This document shows positions 8,941 to 17,668 of a stretch of DNA of 64,000 nt, piece by piece. Where the stretch lies: the NCBI GenBank assembly GCA_013288945.1, contig JABDAZ010000006.1, positions 1 to 64,000 on the forward strand, read 5' to 3'. The position numbers and the translations under genes are program-made. Source of the DNA: Bacteroidota bacterium (lineage in GTDB: Bacteria; Bacteroidota; Bacteroidia; Chitinophagales; Chitinophagaceae). Every line of letters starts with the position of its first letter. Positions within the stretch are counted from its first letter, which is position 1. Under the pieces are notes generated by a model that saw only the letters and a list, made by a program, of their open reading frames with translations, was not told where the DNA came from and ran no database searches.

Positions 8941-9534
8941 TTATAGTTCGTCATCAGTTCCGGCTTCTTCTTCACTTTCTTCGTTTTCTTCCTCGGCAGT
9001 TTCTTCTTCAAGCCCGCTGTCATCTTTTGATCCGCCTTCAACATAATATCCGTCGGCATTTTTTTTCAGATCATATTTTTCTTCAATCTCTGCAAGCTTA
9101 TCGCCAACCAAACCGCGCGTTCCATATTGCGATGGCCCGATGCCTTCTGATTTTACCAAAACCGGATAATCCAGTTTTGCATTTTCTTCTTTGGAAACGC
9201 TAATCAATTCAACCATAAAAGACCAGTTTTTTACAAAATCATACACGTAAACAAACTTCTGGTTTGGATCTTTTATTTCAGAATTAATAACAGTTTCGGC
9301 CATTAATAAAGGTTCGGCTTTATATTGTTTATCATATTTTTCAAGCGTTATTTCTCGGCCTCTTTGCCAGTTATCATTGCTGCGAAAAAAAGTTGCCTGG
9401 TGCTTATTATCAAATTCATAAGCCTTCAAAATAATATTGTGCAATTGCTGAAATGATTGCGTATGCCTTACAGCAACATCGCGGTAAACACTGTCGTCTT
9501 CTTCTAAATAAATCCTGAATTTCAATACAGCCAT
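8941..9534 (-). CDS. pRiA4b ORF-3-like family protein
   Basis: The 197-residue protein resembles the plasmid pRiA4b ORF-3-like family (also called IS1096 TnpR-like passenger): a short N-terminal beta-strand region KFRIYLEED, a helix FQQLHNIILKAYEF, then DFVKNWSFMVEL. Residues 1-150 are the folded part. The last 30 are almost all Glu, Asp, Ser and Gly, an acidic tail. The biochemical role of the family is not established. A -7 box TATTTTTG lies at 9591-9598 on the minus strand, giving a leader of about 50 bases. It may be read together with miaA. Confidence 0.8.
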   Translation of the reverse strand: MAVLKFRIYLEEDDSVYRDVAVRHTQSFQQLHNIILKAYEFDNKHQATFFRSNDNWQRGREITLEKYDKQYKAEPLLMAETVINSEIKDPNQKFVYVYDFVKNWSFMVELISVSKEENAKLDYPVLVKSEGIGPSQYGTRGLVGDKLAEIEEKYDLKKNADGYYVEGGSKDDSGLEEETAEEENEESEEEAGTDDEL

Positions 9535-9590
9535 AAACTCAATTTGTAATTATTTTTTCAACTTAATAAAAGATAATGATAAACAATTTT

Positions 9591-9598
9591 CAAAAATA
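9591..9598 (-). promoter_or_regulatory. -7 box for the pRiA4b ORF-3-like gene
   Basis: On the minus strand this reads TATTTTTG, which fits TAnnTTTG. It lies about 57 bases upstream of the ATG. Confidence 0.45.
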
Positions 9599-9668
9599 AT
9601 GTAAATATTTAATATGCAATTTTCATTTGTAAAGAATAAAACGTTTATAATAATTAATTCATCATTAA

Positions 9669-11087
9669 TTATTTTACTGGCGTCAAATTCAATGCCGTTG
9701 CCTTTTCCATCATAAATTGAAATGCAGCTTCGTATGTATTTTCAATTTCTCCATCCAATATCGCTTCGCGGATTGCATTTTTTAAATCGCCCACAATGCG
9801 CGAAGGTTTCAATCCAAATTTTTCCATAATCATTTCGCCGGTTACTGGTGGTTGCCAGTTTCTGATGTTGTCTTTTTCCTCAACTTCTATTAAACGCTGG
9901 CGAACGATTTCAAAATTTTCGAGATACCGTTTTACTTTTTGTTTATTTTTTGAAGTGATATCTGCATTGCATAACATCATTAATGATTCAATATCATCGC
10001 CTGCATCAAACAATAATCTCCTGATTGCGGAGTCTGTAATATTTTCTTTTGTGAGGCTTATTGGCCGCAAATGCAACGCAACCATTTTTTGTACGAACCG
10101 CATTTTTTCATTTTGCGGCAACTTAAATTTTGTAAAAATTTTCGGGACCATTCTTGCGCCAACAACTTCATGGCCGTGAAAAGTCCAGCCATGATCTTTC
10201 TCAAATTTTTTTGTTGCAGGTTTTGCAATATCGTGCAAAACCGCTGCCCACCTGAGCCACAGGTCATTTGTATTTTCACAAATATTATCTACAACTTGTA
10301 ATGTGTGGTAAAAATTATCTTTATGTCCTTTGCCATCAATATATTCTGCGCCAGCCAAATCAACCATTTGCGGAAAAATAATTTGCAACAAACCACTTTT
10401 ATATAATAAGTCAAAACCGATGGAAGGTTTATTGCTCATTAATATTTTATTCAACTCTTCACTAATTCTTTCCTGCGAAATAATTTTAATTCTGTGCGCA
10501 TCTTTTTTTATTGCTTCAAAAGTTTGCGGCGCAATTTCAAAATTTAATTGCGAAGCAAAACGAACTGCACGCATAATGCGCAAAGGATCATCACTAAATG
10601 TTTGTAACGGATCTAATGGTGTTTGAATTATTTTTTTATTAATGTCGTTTAATCCATTAAACGGATCAATTATTTTTCCATAATCAGCCGCGTTCAAACT
10701 CACTGCCAGCGCGTTTATTGTAAAATCGCGGCGCAACTGATCATCTTCTAAATTGCCGGGAGAAACTTCCGGGTTGCGGGAATTATCGCGATAACTTTCT
10801 TTGCGCGCACCAACAAATTCTATTTCAAGATCATCCAATTTTATTTGTGCTGTACCAAAATTTTTAAAGTAAGCAACCGGTGGGTTATTATGAAAAAGTG
10901 ACGAGACTTTGTGCGCCAGTTCAATGCCATCGCCAACACACATAATGTCTGCATCTTTTGTTGCGCGGCCAATAATTTTATCGCGCACAAAACCACCAAT
11001 CACATAACATGGAACTTGCAATTGCTCCGCCGCATGCGCAATCTTTTTAAAAATAAATAATTCCCTTTCTGTGCAGTTGATTTCCAT
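9669..11087 (-). CDS. cca: tRNA nucleotidyltransferase (CCA-adding) / HD-domain protein
   Basis: The protein has the class II nucleotidyltransferase head with [11 protein letters not shown] and the metal-binding DAD (KDADIM) in the first 60 residues, [10 protein letters not shown], then the RNA-binding neck, and an HD domain ([10 protein letters not shown]) in the C-terminal half. It adds or repairs the 3' CCA of tRNAs, which fits the absence of an encoded CCA in the tRNA-Leu gene here. The ORF track starts at a TTG (11096) that lies inside the -7 box TATATTTG. The ATG at 11087 (MEINCTE) is the better start and leaves almost no leader, so the mRNA may be leaderless. Confidence 0.92.
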   Translation of the reverse strand: MEINCTERELFIFKKIAHAAEQLQVPCYVIGGFVRDKIIGRATKDADIMCVGDGIELAHKVSSLFHNNPPVAYFKNFGTAQIKLDDLEIEFVGARKESYRDNSRNPEVSPGNLEDDQLRRDFTINALAVSLNAADYGKIIDPFNGLNDINKKIIQTPLDPLQTFSDDPLRIMRAVRFASQLNFEIAPQTFEAIKKDAHRIKIISQERISEELNKILMSNKPSIGFDLLYKSGLLQIIFPQMVDLAGAEYIDGKGHKDNFYHTLQVVDNICENTNDLWLRWAAVLHDIAKPATKKFEKDHGWTFHGHEVVGARMVPKIFTKFKLPQNEKMRFVQKMVALHLRPISLTKENITDSAIRRLLFDAGDDIESLMMLCNADITSKNKQKVKRYLENFEIVRQRLIEVEEKDNIRNWQPPVTGEMIMEKFGLKPSRIVGDLKNAIREAILDGEIENTYEAAFQFMMEKATALNLTPVK

Positions 11088-11093
11088 TGTTTG

Positions 11094-11101
11094 CAAATAT
11101 A
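11094..11101 (-). promoter_or_regulatory. -7 box of cca
   Basis: The minus strand reads TATATTTG six bases before the ATG at 11087. This excludes the TTG start of the longer ORF and suggests a leaderless transcript. Confidence 0.6.
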
Positions 11102-11114
11102 CAAGAGTTGAGTT

Positions 11115-11264
11115 TTAGCTTTTAGCTATTGGCTATGAGCTTTTGGTATTTTACACTTGAAAGAAGATTGAAATAATAATATTGCAGGTATTAATAAATA
11201 TGGAAATATTTACAATAAAAATCTAACTCAAATACCAAACCTACAGCCAGCAGCTAAAAGCTAA
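11115..11264. repeat. 150-bp element bounded by ~36-bp imperfect inverted repeats
   Basis: The left arm (11115-11151) and right arm (11230-11264) share TTAGCTTTTAGCT, GGCT and GGTATTT in inverted order. About 80 A/T-rich bases lie between them. The right arm ends just beyond the stop of the GT9 gene. It looks like a small non-coding MITE-like or hairpin repeat; transposition is not shown. Confidence 0.6.
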
Positions 11265-11270
11265 TGGCTA

Positions 11271-12269
11271 TTAGCGAAATTCCAACTTTGCAAGCAACTG
11301 TTCATCTTCAATCCAATGCGCGCAATTAAAATGGCCAAGCGGGCAGGCTTTATAACCGTGTAACCCGCACGGGCGGCAGCTTAGCGGCTGTTCGGTTTCT
11401 ATAATAAATTTTTTATCTGATAAAGGGCCGAAGCCAAATGCAGGAATGGTTGAACAATAGACTGCAGCAACAGGTGCATTAACGGCAGATGCAAAATGCA
11501 TCGGCGCAGAATCGTTTACATAATTTATTACTGCATTTTTCATTAATGCGGCTGATTGTAAAAAAGAAAGTTTGCCAGAAAGATTGCTTACATTTTTATT
11601 AATGCTTTCTTCAATTATTTCATTGCATAAATTATTATCCGATGGCGCGCCAATTAAAAAAACATTATAAGCAACATCAATTTTATTAATAAAACTTATC
11701 CATTTACTTTTTGGATATTGCTTCGTAAACCAAACCGATGCAGGCGCAATAACAATATATTTTTTTTGCTGAAAAACTTTTACACTTTTATAATCTTCTA
11801 TTGAAGGGTATAAGCGCGGCATAATAAATTTATCATCAGTAAAATCTTTTATTAATAACAAATCGCGCTGCGTTTCATGCAACATGTTTGCGCCATCATT
11901 AACGCGGTGTTTTATTTTTTTTGAAAAGAAAAAGCTGAAAGGGTTTTTATCAAAACCAATAGTTTCCTTTGCACCGCTAAACGCCGTAAGCAAGCCTGTG
12001 GCTGCAAAGCGCTGCACATTAATAACTTTATGGTATTTCGTTTGGCGGATTTTCTGAAGCAGTTTAAACAAATTGCGTTGCTTGTTTTCGTTCTTATTCC
12101 ATATTAAAATTTCGTTGAGAAAAGGATGATTAGTAAATAAACTTTCATTTCCTTTTCTTACCAAAAAATCTATTTGCGCATTGGGAAAATGCTGGTGTAA
12201 TTTTTCAACAAGACAGGTTGCGAGAGCAACATCACCAATAAAAGCGGTTTGTATAATAAGAAATTTCAC
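11271..12269 (-). CDS. Glycosyltransferase family 9 (heptosyltransferase-like)
   Basis: The protein begins KFLIIQTAFIGDVALAT, the typical N-terminus of ADP-heptose:LPS heptosyltransferases, and has the GT9 pattern VIAPASVWFTKQYPKSKW in the middle and VNDSAPMHFASA near residue 260. It should transfer a sugar to the lipopolysaccharide core at the inner face of the inner membrane; the exact sugar cannot be read. The Cys-rich end (SCRPCGLHGYKACPLGHFNC) is usual in Bacteroidota members. The ATG at 12284 overlaps the -7 box TATATTTG, so the GTG at 12269 is chosen; the protein is then 332 residues. The stop is seven bases from the right arm of an inverted-repeat element. Confidence 0.88.
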   Translation of the reverse strand: MKFLIIQTAFIGDVALATCLVEKLHQHFPNAQIDFLVRKGNESLFTNHPFLNEILIWNKNENKQRNLFKLLQKIRQTKYHKVINVQRFAATGLLTAFSGAKETIGFDKNPFSFFFSKKIKHRVNDGANMLHETQRDLLLIKDFTDDKFIMPRLYPSIEDYKSVKVFQQKKYIVIAPASVWFTKQYPKSKWISFINKIDVAYNVFLIGAPSDNNLCNEIIEESINKNVSNLSGKLSFLQSAALMKNAVINYVNDSAPMHFASAVNAPVAAVYCSTIPAFGFGPLSDKKFIIETEQPLSCRPCGLHGYKACPLGHFNCAHWIEDEQLLAKLEFR

Positions 12270-12273
12270 GGTG

Positions 12274-12281
12274 CAAATATA
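12274..12281 (-). promoter_or_regulatory. -7 box of the GT9 gene
   Basis: The minus strand reads TATATTTG five bases before the GTG at 12269. The upstream ATG would lie within the promoter, so GTG and a leaderless mRNA are preferred. Confidence 0.6.
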
Positions 12282-12348
12282 CACTTCACGTCATCTTTCA
12301 ACAGATGTGGAAGAATATATTTTTACGAAAAAAGTTTACGTAAAAAAT

Positions 12349-12918
12349 TCATGATCTGATGATCGTTTGCGTGCCATCTTTATTCCATTTTATAATAGAA
12401 GATGGTTGTTGCGCAGTGTTATCATCCTGGCGATGGTTTACAATATAATTTACGCCGTCTTTTATTTGTTTATTAATATCATTAAAAAATTGCGGCGCAG
12501 TATCCCCGGAAATATTTGCAGACGTTGATACAATTGGTTTCCTGAAACGTTTAATAAGATGTTTGCAAAAATTTTCATGCACAATTCTTATAGCAATTGT
12601 TCCATCATTATTAATCAAATTTTCCGCTAAACCAATTGCGCCGTCATAAATAATTGTGGTTGGTTTTTTTACTGTTTTTAAAAAATCAAAAACGCGCAAA
12701 TCCGGTTGGGCAACGTATTTCAGCACATCGCGTTCATCGGCCATTAATATAATCATGCTTTTTGTTTCGCTTCTTTTTTTTAAAGAAAATATTTTTTTTA
12801 CAGCATCAGCATTTGTTGCATCACAACCAATTCCCCAAATTGTATCGGTCGGGTATAAAATTATTCCGCCTTCATTAAGTACGGTTAAACAGTTTTCTAT
12901 ATCATCATTAAAATCCAA
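12349..12918 (-). CDS. L-threonylcarbamoyladenylate synthase (Sua5/YrdC family)
   Basis: The core matches YrdC/Sua5: GGIILYPTDTIWGIGCDA near the N-terminus, KKRSETKSMIILM, then RKPIVSTSANISG. The enzyme makes threonylcarbamoyl-AMP for the t6A37 modification of tRNAs that read ANN codons. The short length (about 190 residues) is that of the YrdC/YciO type without the Sua5 extension. The annotated ATG at 12954 overlaps a -7 box (TATTTTTG, 12944-12951), so the TTG at 12918, giving (M)DFNDDIENCL, is the likely start; the choice is an inference from promoter position. Confidence 0.88.
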   Translation of the reverse strand: MDFNDDIENCLTVLNEGGIILYPTDTIWGIGCDATNADAVKKIFSLKKRSETKSMIILMADERDVLKYVAQPDLRVFDFLKTVKKPTTIIYDGAIGLAENLINNDGTIAIRIVHENFCKHLIKRFRKPIVSTSANISGDTAPQFFNDINKQIKDGVNYIVNHRQDDNTAQQPSSIIKWNKDGTQTIIRS

Positions 12919-12943
12919 AATAGTTTTGTTTAATTTTTGTTTG

Positions 12944-12951
12944 CAAAAATA
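12944..12951 (-). promoter_or_regulatory. -7 box of the Sua5/YrdC gene
   Basis: The minus strand reads TATTTTTG and overlaps the first ATG of the ORF. Transcription would begin near 12937, so translation should begin further in, at TTG 12918. Confidence 0.5.
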
Positions 12952-12998
12952 CATGCAAATGATTTTTGCATTAATAATAAATAGAAAAAAATATTCTG

Positions 12999-14009
12999 CT
13001 AAAATTTATAAGTAATGCCAGCCTGGAAGAAAAATGAATTGCTTATTTTTTCAGGATGCGTAACAACTCTTGGCGCACGATTAGCAACTTGTGTTGTGAT
13101 AGTTAACAATGCCGGATGAACTGCGATTGCATAAACCGGCGTAAAATTAAACGTGAATTTTTTAACCACATAATTAATTGGCGAAGTAAATTCATAATCC
13201 AGGATTTTGAATTGAGCAGCATCATCTACCTGCGCTGAAATGTTGGCTGGCAGCACAACCTGGCCATTTTTTTTTATTCTCGATTTTCGTGCCCTGTAAA
13301 AAATATTGTAATAATTTTGCGTGCTTCCGTTTGCATTTATAGTTGGAGTAATGTCTACTGTGCTGTTTAATAAATAAAAAGTATGTTCAATTCCAAGCAT
13401 CAATGCAAAGTCAGATTCAGTGCTGGAAACAGGTGCAGAAGTTGCTGTTGCTTTTAATGATTCATTGCTTATAATAAGTGTTGGCGTTGCTGTTATTTTT
13501 ATAAACCCAAAATTATACGCAGCGAAAAAATCAAAACTTTCTTTAATGGCAGATTTCACATTAATACTCTGGCTGCTGTAAAAATATTTATCTGCATTAA
13601 CCTGCCCTTCAAATTTTTTTATTTTAAAAAGATATCCTGCGCCAATTGTAAATAAATCAAAACGGCCGGGATTTGCATTTGGTAAATAAGAAGCAGCGCC
13701 ACTTACATACAATCCTGATTTATGATAATAACCAACCGACGCATTAATATATGGAATAGCAATCGTGTCTTTTCGGCCAAGGTAAACGTTGTTACTTAAA
13801 TAATTTATACCTGCCTGGAAATAAGATTTTGTTGGTGCAAATAATGAATCCAACGATTTTTGAATTTCTGCCAGTTCCTGCGCTGTGAGCGGTTTTAAAG
13901 GTTTAAGAGAAGAATCTTTTTTTATAAGTAAAGAATCCTGCGCGAAGCTGTTTTGATAAATAAAAAAATTAAAAACAACTGCACAAATTATTAATAAAAG
14001 CTTTCTCAT
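12999..14009 (-). CDS. Predicted outer-membrane beta-barrel protein
   Basis: The start at 14009 gives MRKLLLIICAVVFN, a signal peptide that ends at NSFA before QDS. The rest (about 315 residues) alternates polar and hydrophobic residues with repeated short strands such as YINASVGYYH, GLYVSGAASY and FTIGAGYLF, and it ends in a strand with terminal Phe (AGITYKF), as in barrels inserted by BAM. No named family is recognised. The 19 residues before this Met in the ORF track are hydrophilic and probably untranslated. It is the first of the minus-strand genes; dapD diverges from it. Confidence 0.75.
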   Translation of the reverse strand: MRKLLLIICAVVFNFFIYQNSFAQDSLLIKKDSSLKPLKPLTAQELAEIQKSLDSLFAPTKSYFQAGINYLSNNVYLGRKDTIAIPYINASVGYYHKSGLYVSGAASYLPNANPGRFDLFTIGAGYLFKIKKFEGQVNADKYFYSSQSINVKSAIKESFDFFAAYNFGFIKITATPTLIISNESLKATATSAPVSSTESDFALMLGIEHTFYLLNSTVDITPTINANGSTQNYYNIFYRARKSRIKKNGQVVLPANISAQVDDAAQFKILDYEFTSPINYVVKKFTFNFTPVYAIAVHPALLTITTQVANRAPRVVTHPEKISNSFFFQAGITYKF

Positions 14010-14158
14010 AATCGCTGGTGGTTTCCGGTGCTGGTTAACTTTTTTATTGATCATTAAGAAAAGCATCCGTTTAATAACGCTTAAAAAATATGATTAATTA
14101 TAAAGATAAAACTATTCATCTTCAAAAACATCTGCACGCATTTTTGCAGTGCAAATAC

Positions 14159-14166
14159 TATGTTTG
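14159..14166 (+). promoter_or_regulatory. -7 box of dapD
   Basis: TATGTTTG fits TAnnTTTG and lies 13 bases before the ATG at 14180. It decides against the ORF-track start at 14090. Confidence 0.6.
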
Positions 14167-14179
14167 CAAAAAAATAAAA

Positions 14180-14992
14180 ATGGAATTGAAACAACTAATA
14201 ACAGAAGCATACGCAAATAAAGATTTATTAAAAGAACAAAAATATACCGAAGCCGTTCGCGCAGTTATTGAAGAAGTTGATAAAGGAAGATTGCGTACTG
14301 CATCGCCAACTGACAATGGATGGATGGTTAACGAATGGGTGAAACAGGCTATCCTGCTGTATTTCGGCATACAACCAATGCAGACCTGGAACGTTGAACC
14401 ATTTGAGTTTTACGATAAAATGTTGTTGAAAAAAAATTATAAAGAGCTCGGCGTTCGTGCAGTTCCGCATGCAGTTGCGCGATATGGCGCATACCTTGCA
14501 AAAAATGTAGTGCTGATGCCAAGCTATGTAAACATCGGCGCATATGTAGATGAAGGAACGATGGTCGATACATGGGCAACAGTTGGCAGTTGCGCGCAAA
14601 TCGGCAAGGGCGTGCATTTGAGCGGCGGCGTTGGTATTGGCGGTGTGCTTGAACCTTTGCAGGCATCACCGGTTATTATTGAAGACGGATGTTTTATCGG
14701 CAGCAGATCTATTGTCGTTGAAGGTGTGATTGTTGAAAAAGAAGCGGTGCTTGGCGCAAATGTGGTGCTAACAAAATCTACCAAAATAATTGATGTAAGC
14801 GGCGATGAACCGAAAGAATATAAAGGCCGCGTTCCATCAAGAAGTGTTGTTATTCCTGGTACGTATACTAAAAAATTTCCTGCTGGAGAATATGGTGTTG
14901 GTTGCGCATTAATAATCGGCCAGCGCAAAGCAAGTACAGATTTAAAAACAAGTTTAAATGATGCGCTGCGCGAATTTAATGTTGCAGTTTAG
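14180..14992 (+). CDS. dapD: 2,3,4,5-tetrahydropyridine-2,6-dicarboxylate N-succinyltransferase
   Basis: From the ATG at 14180 the protein is 270 residues (MELKQLITEAY), the normal DapD length. It has an N-terminal helical part, then the left-handed beta-helix of hexapeptide repeats (VNIGAYVDEGTMVDTWA, IGKGVHLSGGVGIGGV) and the VPGTYTKKFPAG C-terminal segment. It succinylates tetrahydrodipicolinate on the route to meso-diaminopimelate and lysine, in the cytoplasm. The 30 extra N-terminal residues in the ORF track lie upstream of the -7 box and are not real. Confidence 0.95.
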   Translation: MELKQLITEAYANKDLLKEQKYTEAVRAVIEEVDKGRLRTASPTDNGWMVNEWVKQAILLYFGIQPMQTWNVEPFEFYDKMLLKKNYKELGVRAVPHAVARYGAYLAKNVVLMPSYVNIGAYVDEGTMVDTWATVGSCAQIGKGVHLSGGVGIGGVLEPLQASPVIIEDGCFIGSRSIVVEGVIVEKEAVLGANVVLTKSTKIIDVSGDEPKEYKGRVPSRSVVIPGTYTKKFPAGEYGVGCALIIGQRKASTDLKTSLNDALREFNVAV

Positions 14993-15065
14993 AAAGTTAT
15001 TAATTTAAAAATATCGGTTATAAGAAGCGTTGCATAATTGTTTTTTTAAGATTGATTTTTGATTT

Positions 15066-15073
15066 TACATTTG
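15066..15073 (+). promoter_or_regulatory. -7 box of tRNA-Leu
   Basis: TACATTTG fits TAnnTTTG and lies 20 bases before the mature 5' end of the tRNA. Confidence 0.55.
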
Positions 15074-15092
15074 CAATCCCTGAATAAAACCT

Positions 15093-15176
15093 GCCCGGGT
15101 GGCGAAATTGGTAGACGCACTGTGTTCAGGTCGCAGCGTTCGCAAGGATGTGCTGGTTCGAATCCAGTCCCGGGCA
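15093..15176 (+). tRNA. tRNA-Leu (anticodon CAG)
   Basis: The cloverleaf can be drawn in full. The acceptor GCCCGGG pairs with CCCGGGC, the D-arm contains TGGTAGA, the anticodon stem CTGTG/CGCAG holds the loop TTCAGGT, a long class II variable arm CGTTC-GCAA-GGATG follows, and the T-arm is GCTGG-TTCGAAT-CCAGT. The discriminator is A, and CCA is not encoded. It reads CUG codons. Confidence 0.97.
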
Positions 15177-15186
15177 CATTATAAAA

Positions 15187-15229
15187 GACAAACATTAATA
15201 GCAAAGTATTAATGTTTGTCATTTTTTTT
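15187..15229 (+). terminator. Terminator of tRNA-Leu
   Basis: GACAAACATTAATA pairs perfectly with TATTAATGTTTGTC (14 bp) around the loop gcaaag, followed by a run of eight T. Both arms contain the ATTAAT hexamer. Confidence 0.9.
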
Positions 15230-15418
15230 GTTGTTATTTCATGTATTAATATCAAAATAAAAATGCTCTTTTATTCTTACTTAAATTGCGCGGGTGTTAT
15301 ATAGATTTATAAATTCAAAATAAGCACCGAAGATTAATACCTTTTTATTTATTTAATTGCATAGTAAAAGAATGGTTGTTGCGATTATTATCATTATAAA
15401 ATAAAACTACTGACAAAT

Positions 15419-15868
15419 ATGAATATCAGATATGGGCATACGAATATTATTACCAAAAACTGGAAAGATTTATGTGGTTTTTATGAAGCAGTATTTAATT
15501 GCATTCCTGTTCCACCACAAAGAGATCAACAAGGATTGTGGCTTGAAAAAGCAACAGGAGTAAGCAATGCGCATTTACAAGGAATGCATTTGCGCTTGCC
15601 AGGTTATGATAATAGTGGGCCGACACTGGAAATATTTCAGTATGAAGAAATGGTTGATTGCGAGAAACCGGTGCCTAATAAAAAAGGATTTGGGCATATC
15701 GCATTTCAAACAGATGAAATCAATAAATTATTAGATTTGGCACTGGAAAAAGGTGCAAAAAAAGTCGGCGAATTATCTGAAAAATATATTGATGAAGTTG
15801 GCCTTCTTACATTTATTTATATCAGCGATCCGGATGGAAATATAATTGAATTACAGAATTGGAGTTAA
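15419..15868 (+). CDS. VOC (glyoxalase/dioxygenase fold) family protein
   Basis: The 149-residue protein has the paired beta-alpha-beta-beta-beta pattern of the VOC family: RYGHTNIITKNWKDLCGFYEAVF at the start, GPTLEIFQYEE in the middle, GFGHIAFQTDEI, and the end YISDPDGNIIELQNW. Metal ligands in such proteins are His and Glu near the start of each half (here H7, E79, H99 and E146 are candidates). The substrate cannot be told from sequence. It stands alone on the plus strand. Confidence 0.85.
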   Translation: MNIRYGHTNIITKNWKDLCGFYEAVFNCIPVPPQRDQQGLWLEKATGVSNAHLQGMHLRLPGYDNSGPTLEIFQYEEMVDCEKPVPNKKGFGHIAFQTDEINKLLDLALEKGAKKVGELSEKYIDEVGLLTFIYISDPDGNIIELQNWS

Positions 15869-16041
15869 TAAATAAATATTATCTAACACAACTTTTTATA
15901 TTTTCAAAAAACATTATTAATAAAGACAAACAATAATATTTCCTTTCGCATCTTTCTGAAATTTTAGATCATTTATTGATAAAAACGAAGCAAAAAAGTA
16001 TTTCATTTACTGCTATCTTGTTATTATAAATTCAAAAAAAA

Positions 16042-17652
16042 ATGACGCGGATTATAATAGCATTTTTCATATTCTTATTATTTCTTTCAGAAAATATTTA
16101 TTCTCAAAATTCTCCGGCAGCAATGCCTGAAATAATAACAAAAAACGGAAGGCATGCTTTATTAATAGATGGCAAACCGTTTTTTATTTTAGGCGGACAG
16201 GCACATAACTCAAGCGGCTGGCCTGCATTGCTTCCCGATGTTTGGTTGTCTGTTGAACAAATGCATGCAAACACATTGGAAGTACCGGTTTACTGGGAAC
16301 AGGTTGAACCGCAACAAGGCAAGTTTGATTTTTCATTAATAGATACGCTGCTTAATCAATCGCGGGAACATCAGAAACATCTTGTGCTGCTTTGGTTTGC
16401 CACTTGGAAAAATGGCAGCAATCATTACATGCCTGAATGGATGAAACGTGATGCATTAAAATATCCAAACGTCACTGGAAAAAATGGCAAGCCTGTTGAT
16501 TCGCCTTCGCCAAATGTAAATGCAACAGCAGATGCAGATATAAAAGCTTTTACTGCATTAATGAAATATATAAAACATGCAGATCCGCAACATACAATTA
16601 TTATGATGCAGGTTGAAAATGAAGCCGGTTCGTGGGGAAGTGTAAGAGATTATTCGCCGGCGGCTGAAAAATTGTTTAATGAAAAAGTTCCGCAAGAATT
16701 ATTAATGCGTGATGTGCTCACTTCATTGCATGCTGTAAATTCTGCAGGCACATGGCTGCAGGTTTTTGGCGACAGGGCTGATGAATATTTTCAGGCATAT
16801 TCTGTTGCAAAATTTATTGGCCATGTTGCCAAAGCTGGCAAGGCCGAATACAATTTGCCGATGTATGCAAATGCTGCGATAAGAGATCCGCTTTCTAACC
16901 CGAGCGCAACGAATTATGAAAGTGGCGGCCCGACTGATAATGTGATACCAATATGGAAAATAGCTGCGCCTGATCTTGATTTGGTTGCGCCGGATATTTA
17001 TATTCCTGAATCTGACAAAGTAATGAAGCTGCTTGAATTGTATAACCGCGCAGACAATCCGTTGTTTGTTCCGGAAACAGCTACCAGCGCAGATAAAGTA
17101 AAATATATGTATGAAGTGCTTGCACGCGGCGGCATTGGTTTTTCACCATTTGGTATTGATAATAATGGCAATAAAAATGCATCTGAAAAGATGAATAATA
17201 TTATTGAACCGTTTGCAAAAGAATATGCAATTTTTTCACCAATGATGCGAGAGCTTGCCACCTGGGCTTTTGAAGGAAAAATAAAAGCGGTGATTGAAAG
17301 TGATGATCATGCAGATCAAAAAATTAATCTTGGCAAATGGGAAGCAACGATATCTTTTGGAATAGCGGCACGAAATAATATTCAAAAAAATACGGAAGCT
17401 ATTGGAAAAATAATGCTGGTGCAAATGGATGATGATAAATTTTTAGTGATTGGTTCGCATTGCCACATTACATTTAATCCCTCGGGTATTAATGCAGCAA
17501 AAGCATGGCAATATCTTAAAGTTGAAGAAGGCCAATATGAAAATGGAACATTCAAACTAACAAGAATATTAAATGGCGACGAAACGGATTGGGGCGGCCC
17601 GCGTTTAGGAACAACGCCGCGTGCATTAATGATTTCTCTTTTAACGAGATAA
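16042..17652 (+). CDS. Secreted GH35-like beta-galactosidase / DUF5597 glycoside hydrolase
   Basis: The 536-residue protein has a signal peptide (ends NIYS before QNS) and a TIM-barrel that resembles GH35/GH42-type beta-galactosidases, with FFILGGQAHNSS early, VPVYWEQVEPQQGKFDF, and MMQVENEAGSW, which supplies the acid/base Glu near residue 190. A second Glu in LFVPETAT near residue 340 is the likely nucleophile. The C-terminal 130 residues form a beta-rich domain of the DUF5597 type. It should release beta-linked sugars in the periplasm or outside. Its exact substrate is not known, and no SusCD pair lies nearby. Confidence 0.82.
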   Translation: MTRIIIAFFIFLLFLSENIYSQNSPAAMPEIITKNGRHALLIDGKPFFILGGQAHNSSGWPALLPDVWLSVEQMHANTLEVPVYWEQVEPQQGKFDFSLIDTLLNQSREHQKHLVLLWFATWKNGSNHYMPEWMKRDALKYPNVTGKNGKPVDSPSPNVNATADADIKAFTALMKYIKHADPQHTIIMMQVENEAGSWGSVRDYSPAAEKLFNEKVPQELLMRDVLTSLHAVNSAGTWLQVFGDRADEYFQAYSVAKFIGHVAKAGKAEYNLPMYANAAIRDPLSNPSATNYESGGPTDNVIPIWKIAAPDLDLVAPDIYIPESDKVMKLLELYNRADNPLFVPETATSADKVKYMYEVLARGGIGFSPFGIDNNGNKNASEKMNNIIEPFAKEYAIFSPMMRELATWAFEGKIKAVIESDDHADQKINLGKWEATISFGIAARNNIQKNTEAIGKIMLVQMDDDKFLVIGSHCHITFNPSGINAAKAWQYLKVEEGQYENGTFKLTRILNGDETDWGGPRLGTTPRALMISLLTR

Positions 17653-17668
17653 AATTTTCATTAATAAT

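Noticed and set aside
14228-14928. Three overlapping minus-strand ORFs over dapD
   Set aside because: They are shadows of dapD, whose protein is fully conserved.
15046-15255. 69-residue minus-strand ORF with PGTGFEPAHPCERC
   Set aside because: It is the well-known false translation of a tRNA-Leu gene on the other strand; the cloverleaf at 15093-15176 explains the sequence.
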